Positions 37,403 through 48,166 of a DNA stretch of 64,000 nt are shown piece by piece. Each line of letters opens with the position of its first letter. Within the stretch, counting starts at the first letter, position 1. The position numbers and the translations under genes were made by a program. This stretch comes from Pseudomonas arsenicoxydans (GTDB lineage Bacteria; Pseudomonadota; Gammaproteobacteria; Pseudomonadales; Pseudomonadaceae). The DNA is taken from contig NZ_RCZE01000006.1 of assembly GCF_006438915.1 (NCBI RefSeq), forward strand, positions 186,001 to 250,000. Direction: 5' to 3'. Under the pieces are notes generated by a model. The model searched no databases. It was given only the letters and a program-made list of their open reading frames with translations, and was not told the DNA's origin.

Positions 37403-39965
37403 TTCTCAAGTACAGCCAGAGACGCTTGCCGAGTATCTGGCGCATCTACCGATGACCGACGAGCAGCGCGCGGAACTCGCGGGCTGCCAGTCCTTCAGCG
37501 AATTGCACCAGCGTTTGTCGTCGCAGGCGTTCGACGCTCCGACCGAGGCTGCCCAAGCCTCGGTAGGTCGCCGCTTGACCCTGAACACTGCGCAAGAACT
37601 GGAAGACGCGGAAATGCTGGTGGTCGACGCCAGTGGTCGGGTTTGCCTCAAGGCCACCCCGCCGATCCGTCGGACCAAAGTCGTGCCGGAGCCGTGGCGC
37701 ACCAACATTCTGGTGCGTGGCTGGCGTCGTCTGACCGGTCGCACCAATCCGCCGGCGCCGCCGAAAGATGAACGTGTGTTGCCGGCGGCTCGCTGGCGCA
37801 CCGTGGGTTCGATCCGTCGCTACATTCTGCTGGTATTGATGCTCGGTCAGACCATCGTCGCCGGCTGGTACATGAAAGGCATCATGCCGTACCAGGGCTG
37901 GTCGTTCGTCGACCTCAACGAAGTACTGCACCAACCGCTGCTGCAAACTGCCACTCAAGTGCTGCCGTATGCCCTGCAAACCAGCATCCTGATTCTGTTC
38001 GGGATTCTGTTCTGCTGGGTGTCGGCCGGTTTCTGGACCGCGCTGATGGGCTTCCTTGAGTTGCTCACCGGGCACGATAAATATCGCATCTCCGGTAAAA
38101 GTGCCGGAAACGAGCCGATTCCGAAGGACGCGCGCACCGCACTGGTGATGCCGATCTGTAACGAAGATGTGCCGCGTGTGTTTGCCGGCCTGCGGGCGAC
38201 GTTTGAATCGGTAGCGGCCACGGGTGACCTGGATCGCTTCGACTTTTTCGTCCTCAGCGACAGTAACGACGCCGACATTTGCGTTGCCGAGCAGCAAGCC
38301 TGGCTGGACGTCTGCCGCGAAGCCGGTGGCTTCGGCAAGATCTTCTACCGCCGCCGTCGCCGTCGCGTGAAACGTAAAAGCGGCAACCTCGACGACTTCT
38401 GCCGTCGCTGGGGCGGCGACTACAAGTACATGGTCGTGCTCGACGCGGACTCCGTGATGAGCGGCGAATGCCTGACCAGTCTGGTGCGCCTGATGGAAGC
38501 CACACCGGACGCCGGGATCATCCAGACCGCGCCGCGTGCGTCGGGCATGGACACCCTGTATGCGCGCATGCAGCAGTTTGCGACGCGTGTGTATGGTCCG
38601 TTGTTCACCGCCGGTCTGCACTTCTGGCAGTTGGGCGAATCCCACTACTGGGGCCACAACGCGATCATCCGCATGAAGCCGTTTATCGAGCACTGCGCCC
38701 TGGCGCCGTTGCCGGGTAAAGGCGCATTCGCCGGTGCGATTCTGTCCCACGACTTCGTTGAAGCCGCGCTGATGCGCCGTGCCGGCTGGGGCGTGTGGAT
38801 TGCCTACGATTTGCCGGGCAGCTACGAAGAACTGCCGCCGAACCTGCTGGACGAACTCAAGCGTGACCGTCGCTGGTGCCACGGTAACCTGATGAACTTC
38901 CGCCTGTTCCTGGTCAAAGGCATGCACCCGGTTCACCGGGCGGTGTTCCTGACCGGCGTGATGTCGTACCTGTCGGCGCCGTTGTGGTTCTTCTTCCTTG
39001 TGCTGTCGACGGCGCTGCTGGCGGTCAACACGCTGATGGAGCCGCAGTACTTCATGGAGCCGCGACAGCTGTATCCGCTGTGGCCGCAATGGCATCCGGA
39101 CAAGGCCGTCGCGCTGTTCTCAACGACCGTCGTGCTGTTGTTCCTGCCGAAACTGTTGAGCATCATCCTGATCTGGGCCAAGGGCGCGAAAGAGTTCGGT
39201 GGCAAGTTCAAGGTGACGCTGTCGATGCTGCTGGAGATGCTGTTCTCCATGCTGCTGGCGCCGGTGCGGATGATTTTCCACACCCGTTTCGTCCTCGCTG
39301 CGTTCCTCGGCTGGGCCGCGACCTGGAACTCGCCGCAACGTGACGACGACTCCACACCTTGGAGCGAAGCGGTCAAGCGTCACGGACCGCAAACCTTGCT
39401 GGGCTTCTTCTGGGCCTTGCTGGTGATCTGGCTGAACCCGAGCTTCCTGTGGTGGCTGGTGCCGATCGTGGGTTCGTTGATGTTGTCGATCCCGGTGTCG
39501 GTGATCTCCAGCCGTGTCGGTCTGGGCTTGAAGTCCCGTGACGAGAGCCTGTTCCTGATCCCTGAGGAATACAATCCGCCGCAGGCGCTGCTGGCCACCG
39601 ACCAGTACACCCACGAAAACCGTTATCACGCACTGAACGACGGCTTCGTCCGGTCGGTGGTCGACCCGCAGCAGAACGCCCTGGCGTGCTCGTTGGCGAC
39701 GTCGCGTCACGGTCAGGCCGAGCCGATCGAGTGGCTGCGGGTAGAGCGGGTTCGTCACGCGCTGAAAGTCGGGCCTGAAGGCCTGAACAACAATGAGCGT
39801 GTGCAATTGCTGAGTGACCCGGTGGCATTGGGTCGTCTGCATGAGCAGATCTGGAGCGAAGGCCACCCCGAATGGCTGCAAGCCTGGCGTCAATCGGTGA
39901 AAGCCGATCCCCACGCGCCCATGCTGCCGCTCAAGCCGCTGAGCGCACAGCCTCAGTTGGCGTAA
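37395..39965 (+). CDS. mdoH: Glucan glucosyltransferase MdoH/OpgH
   Basis: An 856-residue inner-membrane glycosyltransferase family 2 enzyme that polymerises beta-1,2-glucan from UDP-glucose. Cytoplasmic N-terminus, two helices (about residues 140-215), then the catalytic domain with [19 protein letters not shown] and the RRWCHGN (QxxRW-like) motif, then several more helices and a cytoplasmic tail. Its ATG lies within the end of mdoG, so translation is coupled. A strong terminator follows at once. Confidence 0.97.
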   Translation: MSNSQVQPETLAEYLAHLPMTDEQRAELAGCQSFSELHQRLSSQAFDAPTEAAQASVGRRLTLNTAQELEDAEMLVVDASGRVCLKATPPIRRTKVVPEPWRTNILVRGWRRLTGRTNPPAPPKDERVLPAARWRTVGSIRRYILLVLMLGQTIVAGWYMKGIMPYQGWSFVDLNEVLHQPLLQTATQVLPYALQTSILILFGILFCWVSAGFWTALMGFLELLTGHDKYRISGKSAGNEPIPKDARTALVMPICNEDVPRVFAGLRATFESVAATGDLDRFDFFVLSDSNDADICVAEQQAWLDVCREAGGFGKIFYRRRRRRVKRKSGNLDDFCRRWGGDYKYMVVLDADSVMSGECLTSLVRLMEATPDAGIIQTAPRASGMDTLYARMQQFATRVYGPLFTAGLHFWQLGESHYWGHNAIIRMKPFIEHCALAPLPGKGAFAGAILSHDFVEAALMRRAGWGVWIAYDLPGSYEELPPNLLDELKRDRRWCHGNLMNFRLFLVKGMHPVHRAVFLTGVMSYLSAPLWFFFLVLSTALLAVNTLMEPQYFMEPRQLYPLWPQWHPDKAVALFSTTVVLLFLPKLLSIILIWAKGAKEFGGKFKVTLSMLLEMLFSMLLAPVRMIFHTRFVLAAFLGWAATWNSPQRDDDSTPWSEAVKRHGPQTLLGFFWALLVIWLNPSFLWWLVPIVGSLMLSIPVSVISSRVGLGLKSRDESLFLIPEEYNPPQALLATDQYTHENRYHALNDGFVRSVVDPQQNALACSLATSRHGQAEPIEWLRVERVRHALKVGPEGLNNNERVQLLSDPVALGRLHEQIWSEGHPEWLQAWRQSVKADPHAPMLPLKPLSAQPQLA

Positions 39966-39966
39966 T

Positions 39967-39997
39967 AAAAAAACCCGCGAAAGCGGGTTTTTTTTGC
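39967..39997 (+). terminator. Rho-independent terminator of mdoGH
   Basis: An 8-bp stem AAACCCGC / GCGGGTTT with a GAAA loop (39971-39990) is followed by a further T-run. It begins 2 bases after the mdoH stop. Confidence 0.95.
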
Positions 39998-40167
39998 GCA
40001 GTGTCAGCCAACAAATCCTGCTTAAGTCCTTGTGCAAACGGGCGAGTAGTTTAGGATCCGTCCCCGAATTGGTGCGCCCGGATAATTTTTGTTCGTAGGG
40101 GTGCGTTTCCTATGGGGAACCGCCGCTTTTGCGCGCCTCACACCGCAATGGTTTTGGGGACATGATG

Positions 40168-40965
40168 ATGAAGAAGTATCTCTCGATGCTGCTGGTCGGC
40201 GTCACGGCATTGGTTGCAGTCAGCGCGGCGCAGGCCGGTGCCATCGATGACGCGGTCAAGCGCGGCACGCTGAAAGTCGGCATGGACCCGACCTACATGC
40301 CGTTCGAGATGACCAACAAGCGCGGCGAGATCATCGGTTTCGAAGTCGACATCCTCAAGGCCATGTCCAAAGCCATGGGCGTCAAGCTGGAGTTGGTGTC
40401 CACCGGCTACGACGGCATCATCCCGGCCCTGATGACCGACAAGTTCGACATGATCGGCAGCGGCATGACCCTGACGCAGGAACGCAACCTGCGCCTGAAC
40501 TTCAGCGAACCGTTCATCGTCGTCGGCCAGACCCTGCTGATCCGCAAAGAGCTGGAAGGCACCATCAAGTCTTATAAAGACCTGAACACCGCCGACTACC
40601 GCATCACCTCCAAGCTTGGCACCACCGGCGAGATGGTCGCCAGGAAGCTGATCTCCAAAGCCAAGTACCACGGCTACGACAACGAGCAGGAAGCGGTGCT
40701 GGACGTGGTCAATGGCAAGGCTGACGCCTTCATCTACGACGCGCCTTACAACGTAGTGGCAGTGAACAAGGTGGGCGCGGGTAAACTGGTGTTCCTCGAC
40801 AAGCCGTTCACCTACGAGCCGCTGGCCTTCGGTCTGAAGAAGGGTGACTACGACAGCATCAACTTCATCAACAACTTCCTGCACCAGATCCACGAAGACG
40901 GCACCTACGATCGCATCCATGACAAGTGGTTCAAAGACACCGCTTGGCAGAAAGACATGGAATAA
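40168..40965 (+). CDS. Polar amino acid ABC transporter substrate-binding protein
   Basis: A 265-residue family 3 binding protein. Three ATG codons stand in a row; the third (40168) is 7 bases after GGGGA and is preferred. The signal peptide ends SAAQAGA (about residue 22). Core motifs are LKVGMDPTYMPFEM, GFEVDILKAMSKAMG and the hinge segment RITSKLGTTGEMVA. It is the first gene of a three-gene transporter matching PA5076-PA5074 by position. The exact amino acid ligand cannot be read from the sequence. Confidence 0.9.
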   Translation: MKKYLSMLLVGVTALVAVSAAQAGAIDDAVKRGTLKVGMDPTYMPFEMTNKRGEIIGFEVDILKAMSKAMGVKLELVSTGYDGIIPALMTDKFDMIGSGMTLTQERNLRLNFSEPFIVVGQTLLIRKELEGTIKSYKDLNTADYRITSKLGTTGEMVARKLISKAKYHGYDNEQEAVLDVVNGKADAFIYDAPYNVVAVNKVGAGKLVFLDKPFTYEPLAFGLKKGDYDSINFINNFLHQIHEDGTYDRIHDKWFKDTAWQKDME

Positions 40966-40992
40966 GGCCCGGTCAGACCGACCGAGTCGCGC

Positions 40993-41081
40993 CATTCGCG
41001 AGCAAGCCCGCTCCCACATTAGACCAAGTCGCTAGCGGGTTACGCGATCAAATGTGGGAGCGGGCTTGCTCGCGAAGGCGG
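40993..41081. repeat. REPIN, family A (TTCGCG ends outward)
   Basis: ATTCGCGAGCAAGCCCG and CGGGCTTGCTCGCGAAG are inverted, inner ends CCCACATTAGACC / GATCAAATGTGGG. It lies inside the presumed transporter operon, between binding protein and permease genes. Confidence 0.9.
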
Positions 41082-41119
41082 CCTCACTGGCGACAAAAAT
41101 TTCGGAACCCTCAGACTCA

Positions 41120-42079
41120 ATGAAACAAAAAAAATCCCAATGGCCCTGGCACGTATTAACCGTGTTGGTGCTGATCGGCCTGGCCGGCGCGCTGTATTAC
41201 GCCACCTCGCTGATGTCCTACGAATGGCGCTGGAACCGCGTGCCGCAATACTTCGCCTACCACGCCGAAGAATCCCAGCGCGCCGCCGACATCTCCACCG
41301 TCAGCGAACTGGTGCGCAAGGGCGATAAAGCCGAAGTCACCCTGCGTAACGACGCGGGTGATGAGCAACGCGTGACCGTCGACGACAACAGCCTGCAAAT
41401 CGCCCAAGGCGATGATGTGGCCGAAGGCGATGTGATCGGCGTGACTCGCCATTGGGCTGCCGGTCCACTGCTTTGGGGGCTTTGGACCACGTTGTGGTTG
41501 TCCGTGGTGTCTGGCGTACTCGGTCTGTTGATCGGTCTCGTCACCGGTTTGTGCCGGCTGTCGAACAACCCGACCCTGCGCGACCTCTCGACCATTTACG
41601 TCGAACTGGTGCGTGGCACGCCGCTGCTGGTGCAGATTTTCATTTTCTACTTCTTCATCGGCACCGTGATGAACCTGTCCCGGGAATTCGCCGGGATCGC
41701 TGCGTTGTCGTTGTTCACCGGCGCCTACGTCGCGGAAATCATCCGTTCCGGCGTGCAGTCCATTGCCCGCGGCCAGAACGAGGCCGCACGTTCGTTGGGC
41801 CTCAGCGCCGGCCAGTCGATGCGCCACGTGGTGATGCCCCAAGCCTTGAAGCGCGTATTGCCGCCGTTGGCCGGGCAATTCATCAGCCTGGTCAAGGACA
41901 CGTCGCTAGTCTCGGTGATCGCGATTACCGAACTGCTGAAAAGCGGTCGCGAAGTCATCACCACCTCGTTCTCGCCGTTCGAAATCCTGTTCTGTGTGGC
42001 CGGGTTGTACCTGTTGATCAACCTGCCGCTGTCGAAAATCGCCAGTCGGCTTGAGCGGAGGCTCGCGCAAAGTGATTGA
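41120..42079 (+). CDS. Polar amino acid ABC transporter permease with periplasmic insertion
   Basis: A 319-residue HisM-type permease. TM1 is about residues 12-31. A hydrophilic, strand-rich segment of some 75 residues follows ([20 protein letters not shown]), before the usual five-helix permease core from about residue 108. The EAA loop [30 protein letters not shown] is intact. Start ATG 41120 has a weak ribosome site; the longer frame from 41054 is REPIN sequence. The insert is larger than in classic family members. It overlaps the ATPase gene by 8 bases. Confidence 0.9.
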   Translation: MKQKKSQWPWHVLTVLVLIGLAGALYYATSLMSYEWRWNRVPQYFAYHAEESQRAADISTVSELVRKGDKAEVTLRNDAGDEQRVTVDDNSLQIAQGDDVAEGDVIGVTRHWAAGPLLWGLWTTLWLSVVSGVLGLLIGLVTGLCRLSNNPTLRDLSTIYVELVRGTPLLVQIFIFYFFIGTVMNLSREFAGIAALSLFTGAYVAEIIRSGVQSIARGQNEAARSLGLSAGQSMRHVVMPQALKRVLPPLAGQFISLVKDTSLVSVIAITELLKSGREVITTSFSPFEILFCVAGLYLLINLPLSKIASRLERRLAQSD

Positions 42080-42806
42080 AGTCCGCGATCTGGTAAAAGT
42101 CTTCGACACCCGCGGCCAAGTGGTGCGCGCGGTGGATAACGTCACCACGCAAGTGGCCAAGGGTGAAGTGCTGGTGGTGATCGGTCCGTCCGGTTCCGGC
42201 AAGTCGACTTTCCTGCGCTGCCTCAATGGCCTGGAAGCCTTCGACTCGGGTTCGGTGAGCATCGACGGCCTGCAACTGGCCGACCCGAAAACCGACGTCA
42301 ACGCCTACCGCCGCGAAGTCGGCATGGTGTTTCAGCACTTCAACCTATTCCCGCACATGACCGTGCTGGAAAACCTCTGCCTGGCGCAGAAGGTCGTGCG
42401 CAAGCGCGGCAAGAAGGAGCGCGAGGCCAAGGCCTTGGCGTTGCTGGAAAAGGTCGGGATTGCGCAGAAGGCCAACGAGTTTCCGTCGCGCCTGTCCGGC
42501 GGCCAGCAACAGCGCGTGGCTATTGCCCGGGCGTTGGCCATGGAACCCAAGGTCATGCTGTTCGATGAACCGACTTCGGCGCTCGACCCGGAAATGGTTG
42601 GCGAAGTGCTGGACGTGATGAAAACCCTGGCCGTGGAAGGCATGACCATGGTCTGCGTGACTCACGAAATGGGCTTTGCGCGGGAAGTGGCGGATCGAGT
42701 GCTGTTTTTCGATCACGGCAAATTGCTGGAAGATGCTTCGCCAGCGGAGTTCTTTGATGCACCGAAGGATCCGCGGGCACAGGCCTTTTTGCGTCAGGTT
42801 CTCTAA
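42072..42806 (+). CDS. Polar amino acid ABC transporter ATPase
   Basis: A 244-residue GlnQ/HisP-type ATPase. Walker [10 protein letters not shown] (about residue 34), Q-loop [10 protein letters not shown], signature [15 protein letters not shown] and Walker [15 protein letters not shown] are all standard, and the H-loop is THEMGF. GTG at 42072 is preferred (GGAGG 10 bases upstream); TTG at 42051 would add 7 residues. It completes the transporter. Confidence 0.95.
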   Translation: MIEVRDLVKVFDTRGQVVRAVDNVTTQVAKGEVLVVIGPSGSGKSTFLRCLNGLEAFDSGSVSIDGLQLADPKTDVNAYRREVGMVFQHFNLFPHMTVLENLCLAQKVVRKRGKKEREAKALALLEKVGIAQKANEFPSRLSGGQQQRVAIARALAMEPKVMLFDEPTSALDPEMVGEVLDVMKTLAVEGMTMVCVTHEMGFAREVADRVLFFDHGKLLEDASPAEFFDAPKDPRAQAFLRQVL

Positions 42807-42828
42807 ATAGCGGCGACCTTTCGGCAGC

Positions 42829-42914
42829 TTTCGCGAGCAAGCCCGCTCCCACATTTAACCGGGTTTCAATTCAGTAACGCGGTCAAATGTGGGAGCGGGC
42901 TTGCTCGCGAATGC
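42829..42914. repeat. REPIN, family A (TTCGCG ends outward)
   Basis: TTTCGCGAGCAAGCCCG and CGGGCTTGCTCGCGAAT are inverted with inner CCCACATTTAACC / GGTCAAATGTGGG. It lies between the convergent ATPase and chemoreceptor genes. Confidence 0.9.
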
Positions 42915-42952
42915 ATCACCTCGGTCCTATGTGAACCGAGGCAATCGAAGAT

Positions 42953-44869
42953 TCAAACCTTGAACCTGCCCACCAGCATCTGCAGATGCGTCCCCAGCCG
43001 CGCCAGCTCAATACTGGACGCCGCCGTTTCTTCACTGGCTGCCGAGGTCTGCTCGGACACATCACGCACGTTCAGCACGCTACGGTTGATCTCTTCGGCC
43101 ACCGCCGTTTGCTGCTCGGCAGCGGCGGCGATCTGCTGGTTCATCGACTGAATTGCCGACACGGTGCGGGTGATACTTTCCAGTGAGCCACCGGCACGGC
43201 GGGTCAATTCGACGCTGCTGTCGGTCAGGATTCGGCTGTTGTCCATGATCGTGGCGACTTGCTGGGTGCCGTTTTGCAAACCGACGATCAGCTCTTCGAT
43301 TTCTTCGGTGGACTTCTGGGTGCGTTGCGCCAGGCTGCGAACTTCATCGGCCACCACCGCAAAACCCCGTCCGGCCTCACCGGCACGGGCGGCTTCGATG
43401 GCGGCGTTGAGGGCCAGCAGGTTGGTTTGCTGGGCCACGGATTTGATCACGTCGAGCACGCTGCCAATCTTGTCGCTTTCGCGTTTGAGGTCGCCCATCG
43501 CGGCGGTGGAGTTGCCAACTTCGAGGGCCAGGCGCTCGATCTGGGCGATGGCTTCACCGACCACTTTGTCACCTTCGCGGGCTTGCTGATCGGCGGCGAC
43601 GGCGGCTTCGGAGGCCTCTTCGGCATTGCGCGCGACTTCCTGCACGGTCGCGGTCATTTCGTTCATGGCGGTCGCTACCTGATCGGTCTCGACTTTCTGG
43701 CTGTTGACCCCGGCGCTGGTCTGCTCGGTGACTGCCGACAACTCTTCGGCAGCGCTGGCGATTTGCGTGACGCCGTCGCTGATGCCGCCGATCAGTTCAC
43801 GCAAGCCCAGGGTCATGCTCTGCATGGCGCGCTGGAGCTGGCCGAGTTCGTCGCGACGCTTGGACGTCAGGTTATGAGTCAGGTCGCCGGCCGCCACGCG
43901 TTCAGCCACTTTCAGGGTCTGGTTCAGCGGAATAACGATCTGGCGAGTGATCGCCCAGGCCGCGACCATGCCAAAGGCCAGGGCCAGAGCGGTGGCCATC
44001 AGCAGCATGTTCTTGGCGTGTGCCGCATCGGTGTCGCGGACGATGGTTTGCGACACGGTGAGTTTTTTGCTGACGTCGAGCAGGATCTCGCCTTGCTCGG
44101 CCATGCGCACGAGTGCGGCGGCGCTGGCCACCTGGGAGTCACGGTACTGGCTGACGGCGGCACGGTAGGCCTTGAGCGAATCGCTGGCCTGTTGCAGATT
44201 GGCGGTGTGCTCTTCTGGCAGTTTGGACGTCAGGCTTTCGATGTTTTTCAGGGCGTTGTCGATGGCGTCCAGCGCGGGCTGTTCGGCTTCGGGTTTGGCG
44301 CTGTAGGTGTAGCCGCGAACCTGGAAGCGCGCTTGCTGAATCAATTTACTCAAATCGATCACGCTGTTGAACTGGGCGACGCTGTCACCTTGCAGCAGGG
44401 TTTTTTCGATTTCGGCGACGCGGGCGACGGCATTGTCGGCCGTAGCCCCGAGTTTGCTGCGGGCGTCTTCGCGATTAGCGCCGGCCTGAATCATCGCGCT
44501 GAACGCTTGTTTGTACTGGCTGACGGCGACCAGTTGCTGGTCAACCATCGCTGCGTCGGCCGGTTGCTCAATCAGTTTGCGCGCGGTTTGCAGACCGGAC
44601 TCGAGTTGCGCAAGCTTGTCGTTGACCGCCGCCGGGCCTTGTTCGCCGCGGCGCATCTCGTAGTCGAGACGGGCCAGGCGCAGGTCTTTGGTCAGGTCGT
44701 TGAGGCTGGCGATGAACCCGAGCTTGTCGCCACGGCTCGTCACGTCGCTCAGGCCAGTCCAGCCGGTGAAGGTGATCAACAGGGTAAGCAACAGCACCAG
44801 ACCGAAACCGATTCCCAGTTTGCGATTGACGCTGATGTTCCCTAGATTCTCGGCTAGCCATTGGTACAT
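42953..44869 (-). CDS. Methyl-accepting chemotaxis protein with HBM sensor (McpK-like)
   Basis: A 638-residue chemoreceptor started at MYQW (44869), 7 bases after GGAG; the longer frame runs into a repeat. TM1 about residues 18-38. An all-helical periplasmic sensor of about 245 residues (the size of the helical bimodular, HBM, domain) is followed by TM2 (about 285-307), HAMP and the signalling domain with [19 protein letters not shown]. By position next to rsmE-tatCBA it matches PA5072 (McpK), an alpha-ketoglutarate receptor; the ligand here is inferred, not shown. A good FliA-type promoter precedes it. Confidence 0.92.
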   Translation of the reverse strand: MYQWLAENLGNISVNRKLGIGFGLVLLLTLLITFTGWTGLSDVTSRGDKLGFIASLNDLTKDLRLARLDYEMRRGEQGPAAVNDKLAQLESGLQTARKLIEQPADAAMVDQQLVAVSQYKQAFSAMIQAGANREDARSKLGATADNAVARVAEIEKTLLQGDSVAQFNSVIDLSKLIQQARFQVRGYTYSAKPEAEQPALDAIDNALKNIESLTSKLPEEHTANLQQASDSLKAYRAAVSQYRDSQVASAAALVRMAEQGEILLDVSKKLTVSQTIVRDTDAAHAKNMLLMATALALAFGMVAAWAITRQIVIPLNQTLKVAERVAAGDLTHNLTSKRRDELGQLQRAMQSMTLGLRELIGGISDGVTQIASAAEELSAVTEQTSAGVNSQKVETDQVATAMNEMTATVQEVARNAEEASEAAVAADQQAREGDKVVGEAIAQIERLALEVGNSTAAMGDLKRESDKIGSVLDVIKSVAQQTNLLALNAAIEAARAGEAGRGFAVVADEVRSLAQRTQKSTEEIEELIVGLQNGTQQVATIMDNSRILTDSSVELTRRAGGSLESITRTVSAIQSMNQQIAAAAEQQTAVAEEINRSVLNVRDVSEQTSAASEETAASSIELARLGTHLQMLVGRFKV

Positions 44870-44909
44870 GCTGCAACTCCCTGGACCACTGATTGGTTTT
44901 GTGGGAACT

Positions 44910-44936
44910 GTATCGGCAGGCGCAAGAGAATCTGTA
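44910..44936 (-). promoter_or_regulatory. FliA (sigma-28) promoter of the HBM chemoreceptor gene
   Basis: On the minus strand TACAGATT-N11-GCCGATAC matches TAAAGTTT-N11-GCCGATAA at 6 of 8 and 7 of 8 positions. The expected start point is about 33 bases before the ATG at 44869. Confidence 0.7.
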
Positions 44937-44952
44937 GGTGGGGAATAAATAC

Positions 44953-45075
44953 CTGTGGCGAGGGAGCTTGCTCCCGCTTGGGCGCGAAGCGGCCACCGCT
45001 TTTTTCCATCAAAACCGTAGGTGCCGGTTTTACGACTGCTTCGCAGCCGAGCGGGAGCAAGCTCCCTCGCCACAA
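44953..45075. repeat. Family B repeat (GGCGAGGGAGCTTGCTCCCG subtype)
   Basis: CTGTGGCGAGGGAGCTTGC and GCAAGCTCCCTCGCCACA enclose GGGCGCGAAGCGGCC and GACTGCTTCGCAGCC. It lies between rsmE and the upstream end of the chemoreceptor gene. Confidence 0.87.
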
Positions 45076-45091
45076 TGGATTGTGTTGGAAG

Positions 45092-45799
45092 TTAAAACAG
45101 GCGGGCGAGCAGCGCGGTGACGGCGGTTTCGACGCGCAGGATGCGCTCGCCGAGCTGCACCGGTTGCAGGCCGGACTTGCCCAGCAGGTCGATCTCGTAG
45201 GGGATCCAGCCACCTTCAGGGCCGATGGCCAGGGTCACCGGTTCGACCAGGCCGCGGGGGCAGGGCGGGTAATTGCCGGGATGGCCGACCAGACCAAGGG
45301 TGCCTTCGGTGATCGCCGGCAGACGGTCCTCAACGAAGGGCTTGAAGCGTTTCTCGATAACGATTTCCGGCAGCACGCTGTCCCGGGCCTGTTCGAGGCC
45401 GAGAATCAATTGCTCGCGAATCGCCTCGGGTTCCAGAAACGGGGTTTGCCAGAAGCTCTTCTCGACGCGATAGCTGTTCACCAGCACGACGCGCGGCACG
45501 CCCATGGCGGCCACGGTCTGAAACACCCTACGGAGCATTTTCGGGCGTGGCAGGGCCAACACCAGGGTCAGCGGCAGCTTGCTTGGGGGCGGTTGGTCGA
45601 GGGTGACGCGCAATTCGGCTTCAGCGGCATCCAGGCGCAGCACCTCGGCCGCGCCCATCAACCCACCGATCCTGCCGACGCGCATGCTGTCACCGACTTC
45701 GCAGCGGTGAACTTCCTGCATGTGCGTCAACCGGCGATCGCGCAGGATCACCCGGTCGGCCGCAATGAAATCGGCTTCTTCGAGCAGCAGCAGATTCAC
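45092..45799 (-). CDS. rsmE: 16S rRNA m3U1498 methyltransferase RsmE
   Basis: A 235-residue SPOUT methyltransferase that methylates U1498 of 16S rRNA in the assembled 30S subunit. An N-terminal PUA-like domain (residues 1-70) is followed by the knotted domain, with [19 protein letters not shown] near residue 185 and the C-terminal [17 protein letters not shown] knot motif. GTG start overlaps the tatC stop (GTGA), so it is the last gene of the tat unit. Confidence 0.95.
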   Translation of the reverse strand: MNLLLLEEADFIAADRVILRDRRLTHMQEVHRCEVGDSMRVGRIGGLMGAAEVLRLDAAEAELRVTLDQPPPSKLPLTLVLALPRPKMLRRVFQTVAAMGVPRVVLVNSYRVEKSFWQTPFLEPEAIREQLILGLEQARDSVLPEIVIEKRFKPFVEDRLPAITEGTLGLVGHPGNYPPCPRGLVEPVTLAIGPEGGWIPYEIDLLGKSGLQPVQLGERILRVETAVTALLARLF

Positions 45800-46590
45800 G
45801 GTTGGGTCGCTGGCGGCTGGTCGTTGTGATCGTCAACCGGTTGGTCGTCCGGATGCTCGCCACGTTTGCTGATCAGGCTGCCAAACAGGATGCCGATCTC
45901 AAACAGCAACCACATCGGTACCGCCAACAGCGTCTGCGAGAAGATGTCCGGCGGTGTCAGGATCATGCCGACGACGAAGCAGCCGATGACCACGTACGGA
46001 CGGATTTTCTTCAGGTATTTGACGTCGACCACGCCGATCCACACCAGCAGCACCACGGCCACCGGGATTTCGAACGCCACGCCGAAGGCGAAGAACAGCG
46101 TCATGACGAAATCGAGGTAGCTGGTGATGTCGGTCATCATTTCCACGCCGGCCGGGGTGGCGGCGGCGAAGAACTTGAAGATCAGCGGGAACACCAGGTA
46201 ATAGGCGAACGCCATGCCGGTGTAGAACAGCGCGATGCTGGACACCAGCAAGGGCACGGCAATGCGCTTTTCATGCTTGTACAGGCCCGGTGCGATGAAG
46301 CCCCAGATCTGGTGCAGGATCACCGGGATCGCCAGGAACAGCGAGACCATCATGGTCAGCTTCAGCGGCGTCAGGAAGGGCGACGACACGTCGGTGGCGA
46401 TCATCGTCGCGCCGGCGGGCAGGTACGCGCGCAACGGCGTGGAGACGAAGGTGTAGATCTGCTGGGTAAAGGCAAACAACCCGGCGAAGATAATGAAAAT
46501 CGCCGCTACACAGCGCAGCAGGCGGGTACGCAACTCGGTGAGGTGCGAAACCAGCGGCATGTGCTGGTCGTTTTCGGGGAGATCGCTCAT
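45796..46590 (-). CDS. tatC: Twin-arginine translocase subunit TatC
   Basis: A 264-residue six-helix inner-membrane protein, the receptor for twin-arginine signal peptides. The N-terminal [12 protein letters not shown] (about residues 16-27), the cytoplasmic Glu region and [18 protein letters not shown] near residue 195 are typical. It overlaps tatB and rsmE by 4 bases each. The C-terminal tail is acidic and Pro/Gln-rich. Confidence 0.97.
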   Translation of the reverse strand: MSDLPENDQHMPLVSHLTELRTRLLRCVAAIFIIFAGLFAFTQQIYTFVSTPLRAYLPAGATMIATDVSSPFLTPLKLTMMVSLFLAIPVILHQIWGFIAPGLYKHEKRIAVPLLVSSIALFYTGMAFAYYLVFPLIFKFFAAATPAGVEMMTDITSYLDFVMTLFFAFGVAFEIPVAVVLLVWIGVVDVKYLKKIRPYVVIGCFVVGMILTPPDIFSQTLLAVPMWLLFEIGILFGSLISKRGEHPDDQPVDDHNDQPPATQP

Positions 46591-47045
46591 GGGGCTCGCG
46601 GCGGCAGTGTTGGGTCATGAGGGGCCGGCGCTGTCGGCGCGACGGCAGGAGCAACCGGTTCAATCGGTGTTGCTGGAACAACGGGCGCAGCTTCAGCTGT
46701 CGCCATAACCGGTGCAGGCGCTGGCGTTGGTTCAGTGGCGGCGACAGGCGCGTGAATCGTCTGTTCCCCCACATGCTCCACCGGCGTCGGCTCCTGCTGG
46801 GTCGGCGAGAAAATCTTCCGCGCCTCCTGCTCCAGCGACAGAATGTGCTCGTTGTGCAGCTGCCGACGAATCTCGTCGGCACCGATTTCACGTTCAACTT
46901 CCTGTTTGATCGCGTTGAAGCTGCGCTTCAAGCGCCCGACCCACAGGCCGGCGGTGCGCGCAGCACCCGGCAAGCGCTCGGGGCCCAGCACCAGCAGGGC
47001 AACGAGGCCGACGAGCAGCAGTTCAGAGAAGCTGATACCAAACAT
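46587..47045 (-). CDS. tatB: Sec-independent translocase subunit TatB
   Basis: A 152-residue protein with the N-terminal hairpin helix [26 protein letters not shown], an amphipathic helix and a charged helical region to about residue 85. The remaining 65 residues are an Ala/Pro/Thr-rich tail. It partners TatC in signal-peptide recognition. It lies 10 bases after tatA. Confidence 0.95.
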   Translation of the reverse strand: MFGISFSELLLVGLVALLVLGPERLPGAARTAGLWVGRLKRSFNAIKQEVEREIGADEIRRQLHNEHILSLEQEARKIFSPTQQEPTPVEHVGEQTIHAPVAATEPTPAPAPVMATAEAAPVVPATPIEPVAPAVAPTAPAPHDPTLPPRAP

Positions 47046-47055
47046 TAGTCAGTGC

Positions 47056-47334
47056 TCACACGTCTTTGCGGATCGGCTCTTCGACTTTTTGTGCCTGCAC
47101 ATCGATGGTGTGCGGCTGGTTCACGGACTGTGTGGTCTGTGGCTGAACGGGGGGAACCGGTTGGGCCGGGGTCACCGTTGGATCGGCCGGTTTTTCATCG
47201 TCGTTCATGGCTTTCTTGAAGCCTTTGATCGACTCGCCCACGTCTGTGCCGAGGTTTTTCAGTTTCTTGGTGCCGAATACCAATACGACAACAACCAGGA
47301 TGACGATCCAGTGTTTCCAGTCAAAAATTCCCAT
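47056..47334 (-). CDS. tatA: Sec-independent translocase pore subunit TatA
   Basis: A 92-residue TatA protein: one helix in [20 protein letters not shown], the FGTKKL hinge and the amphipathic helix [16 protein letters not shown], then a flexible Pro/Gln-rich tail. ATG 47334 gives the conserved N-terminus and follows GGAG; the longer frame overlaps hisE. It leads tatABC. Confidence 0.95.
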   Translation of the reverse strand: MGIFDWKHWIVILVVVVLVFGTKKLKNLGTDVGESIKGFKKAMNDDEKPADPTVTPAQPVPPVQPQTTQSVNQPHTIDVQAQKVEEPIRKDV

Positions 47335-47359
47335 GTTGCTGCTCCTCTCTAATAATTGT

Positions 47360-47692
47360 TCAGGCGGACGGGCGCGAGGCTTTCTCGGCGTGTCCGGACA
47401 GACCGAAGCGACGGTCCAGTTCATCAAGTACAGCCTGTGGATGCTGCCCCAGTTGGGCGAGCATGACCATGCTGTGGAACCACAAATCGGCGGTCTCGTA
47501 GATCACATCGCTGTAGTCACCGCTGATGGCGGCATCCTTGGCAGCAATGATGGTTTCGACCGACTCTTCGCCGACTTTTTCCAGAATCTTGTTCAAGCCC
47601 TTGTGGTACAGGCTGGCGACATACGAGCTGTCGGCGGCGGCGCCTTTGCGCTCTTCCAGCACAGCGGCCAAGCGGGTCAGAGTGTCACTCAT
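47360..47692 (-). CDS. hisE: Phosphoribosyl-ATP diphosphatase HisE
   Basis: A 110-residue all-helical nucleotide pyrophosphohydrolase, second step of histidine synthesis. The metal-binding helix [15 protein letters not shown] is near residues 38-52. Encoded separately from hisI, as usual in Pseudomonas; the two genes overlap by 8 bases. It lies 25 bases before tatA. Confidence 0.95.
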   Translation of the reverse strand: MSDTLTRLAAVLEERKGAAADSSYVASLYHKGLNKILEKVGEESVETIIAAKDAAISGDYSDVIYETADLWFHSMVMLAQLGQHPQAVLDELDRRFGLSGHAEKASRPSA

Positions 47693-48086
47693 GTTTGTGT
47701 CCTGCGGAATAGATGGCGTGCGGATCTTTCAGGACCGGGTCGACCGTTGTCCAGTCGCCGTTCTCATAGACGCGGTAGAAGCAGCTCTGGCGGCCGGTAT
47801 GACAGGCGATGTCGCCGATCTGCTCGACCATCAGGATGATCACGTCGGCGTCGCAGTCCAGGCGCATCTCATGCAGGGTTTGCACGTGGCCGGACTCTTC
47901 GCCCTTGCGCCACAGCTTGCCACGGGAACGCGACCAGTAAATGGCACGGTTCTCGGCAGCGGTCAGTTCCAGCGCTTCACGATTCATCCAGGCCATCATC
48001 AGGACACGCCCGGTCTTGTGATCCTGGGCAATTGCCGGCACCAGGCCATCAGCGTCCCATTTGATCTCGTCCAGCCAGTTTTTCAT
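47685..48086 (-). CDS. hisI: Phosphoribosyl-AMP cyclohydrolase HisI
   Basis: A 133-residue zinc enzyme, third step of histidine synthesis. Metal-site motifs are [27 protein letters not shown] and [13 protein letters not shown]. The ATG at 48086 (MKNW) follows GGAG at 6 bases; the longer frame to 48131 lacks conservation. It overlaps hisE. Confidence 0.95.
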   Translation of the reverse strand: MKNWLDEIKWDADGLVPAIAQDHKTGRVLMMAWMNREALELTAAENRAIYWSRSRGKLWRKGEESGHVQTLHEMRLDCDADVIILMVEQIGDIACHTGRQSCFYRVYENGDWTTVDPVLKDPHAIYSAGHKHE

Positions 48087-48166
48087 CTTCGACTCCGACA
48101 GCGGGCTTCGCACTTCATTAGCCAGGCCCAACGTTCAAACAGTGTGCCAGTGGATCACACAACTGG

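Noticed and set aside
40000..40167. Sigma-54 promoter before the amino acid binding-protein gene
   Set aside because: GG and GC pairs near 40115 are 9, not 10, bases apart and the rest of the consensus does not match.
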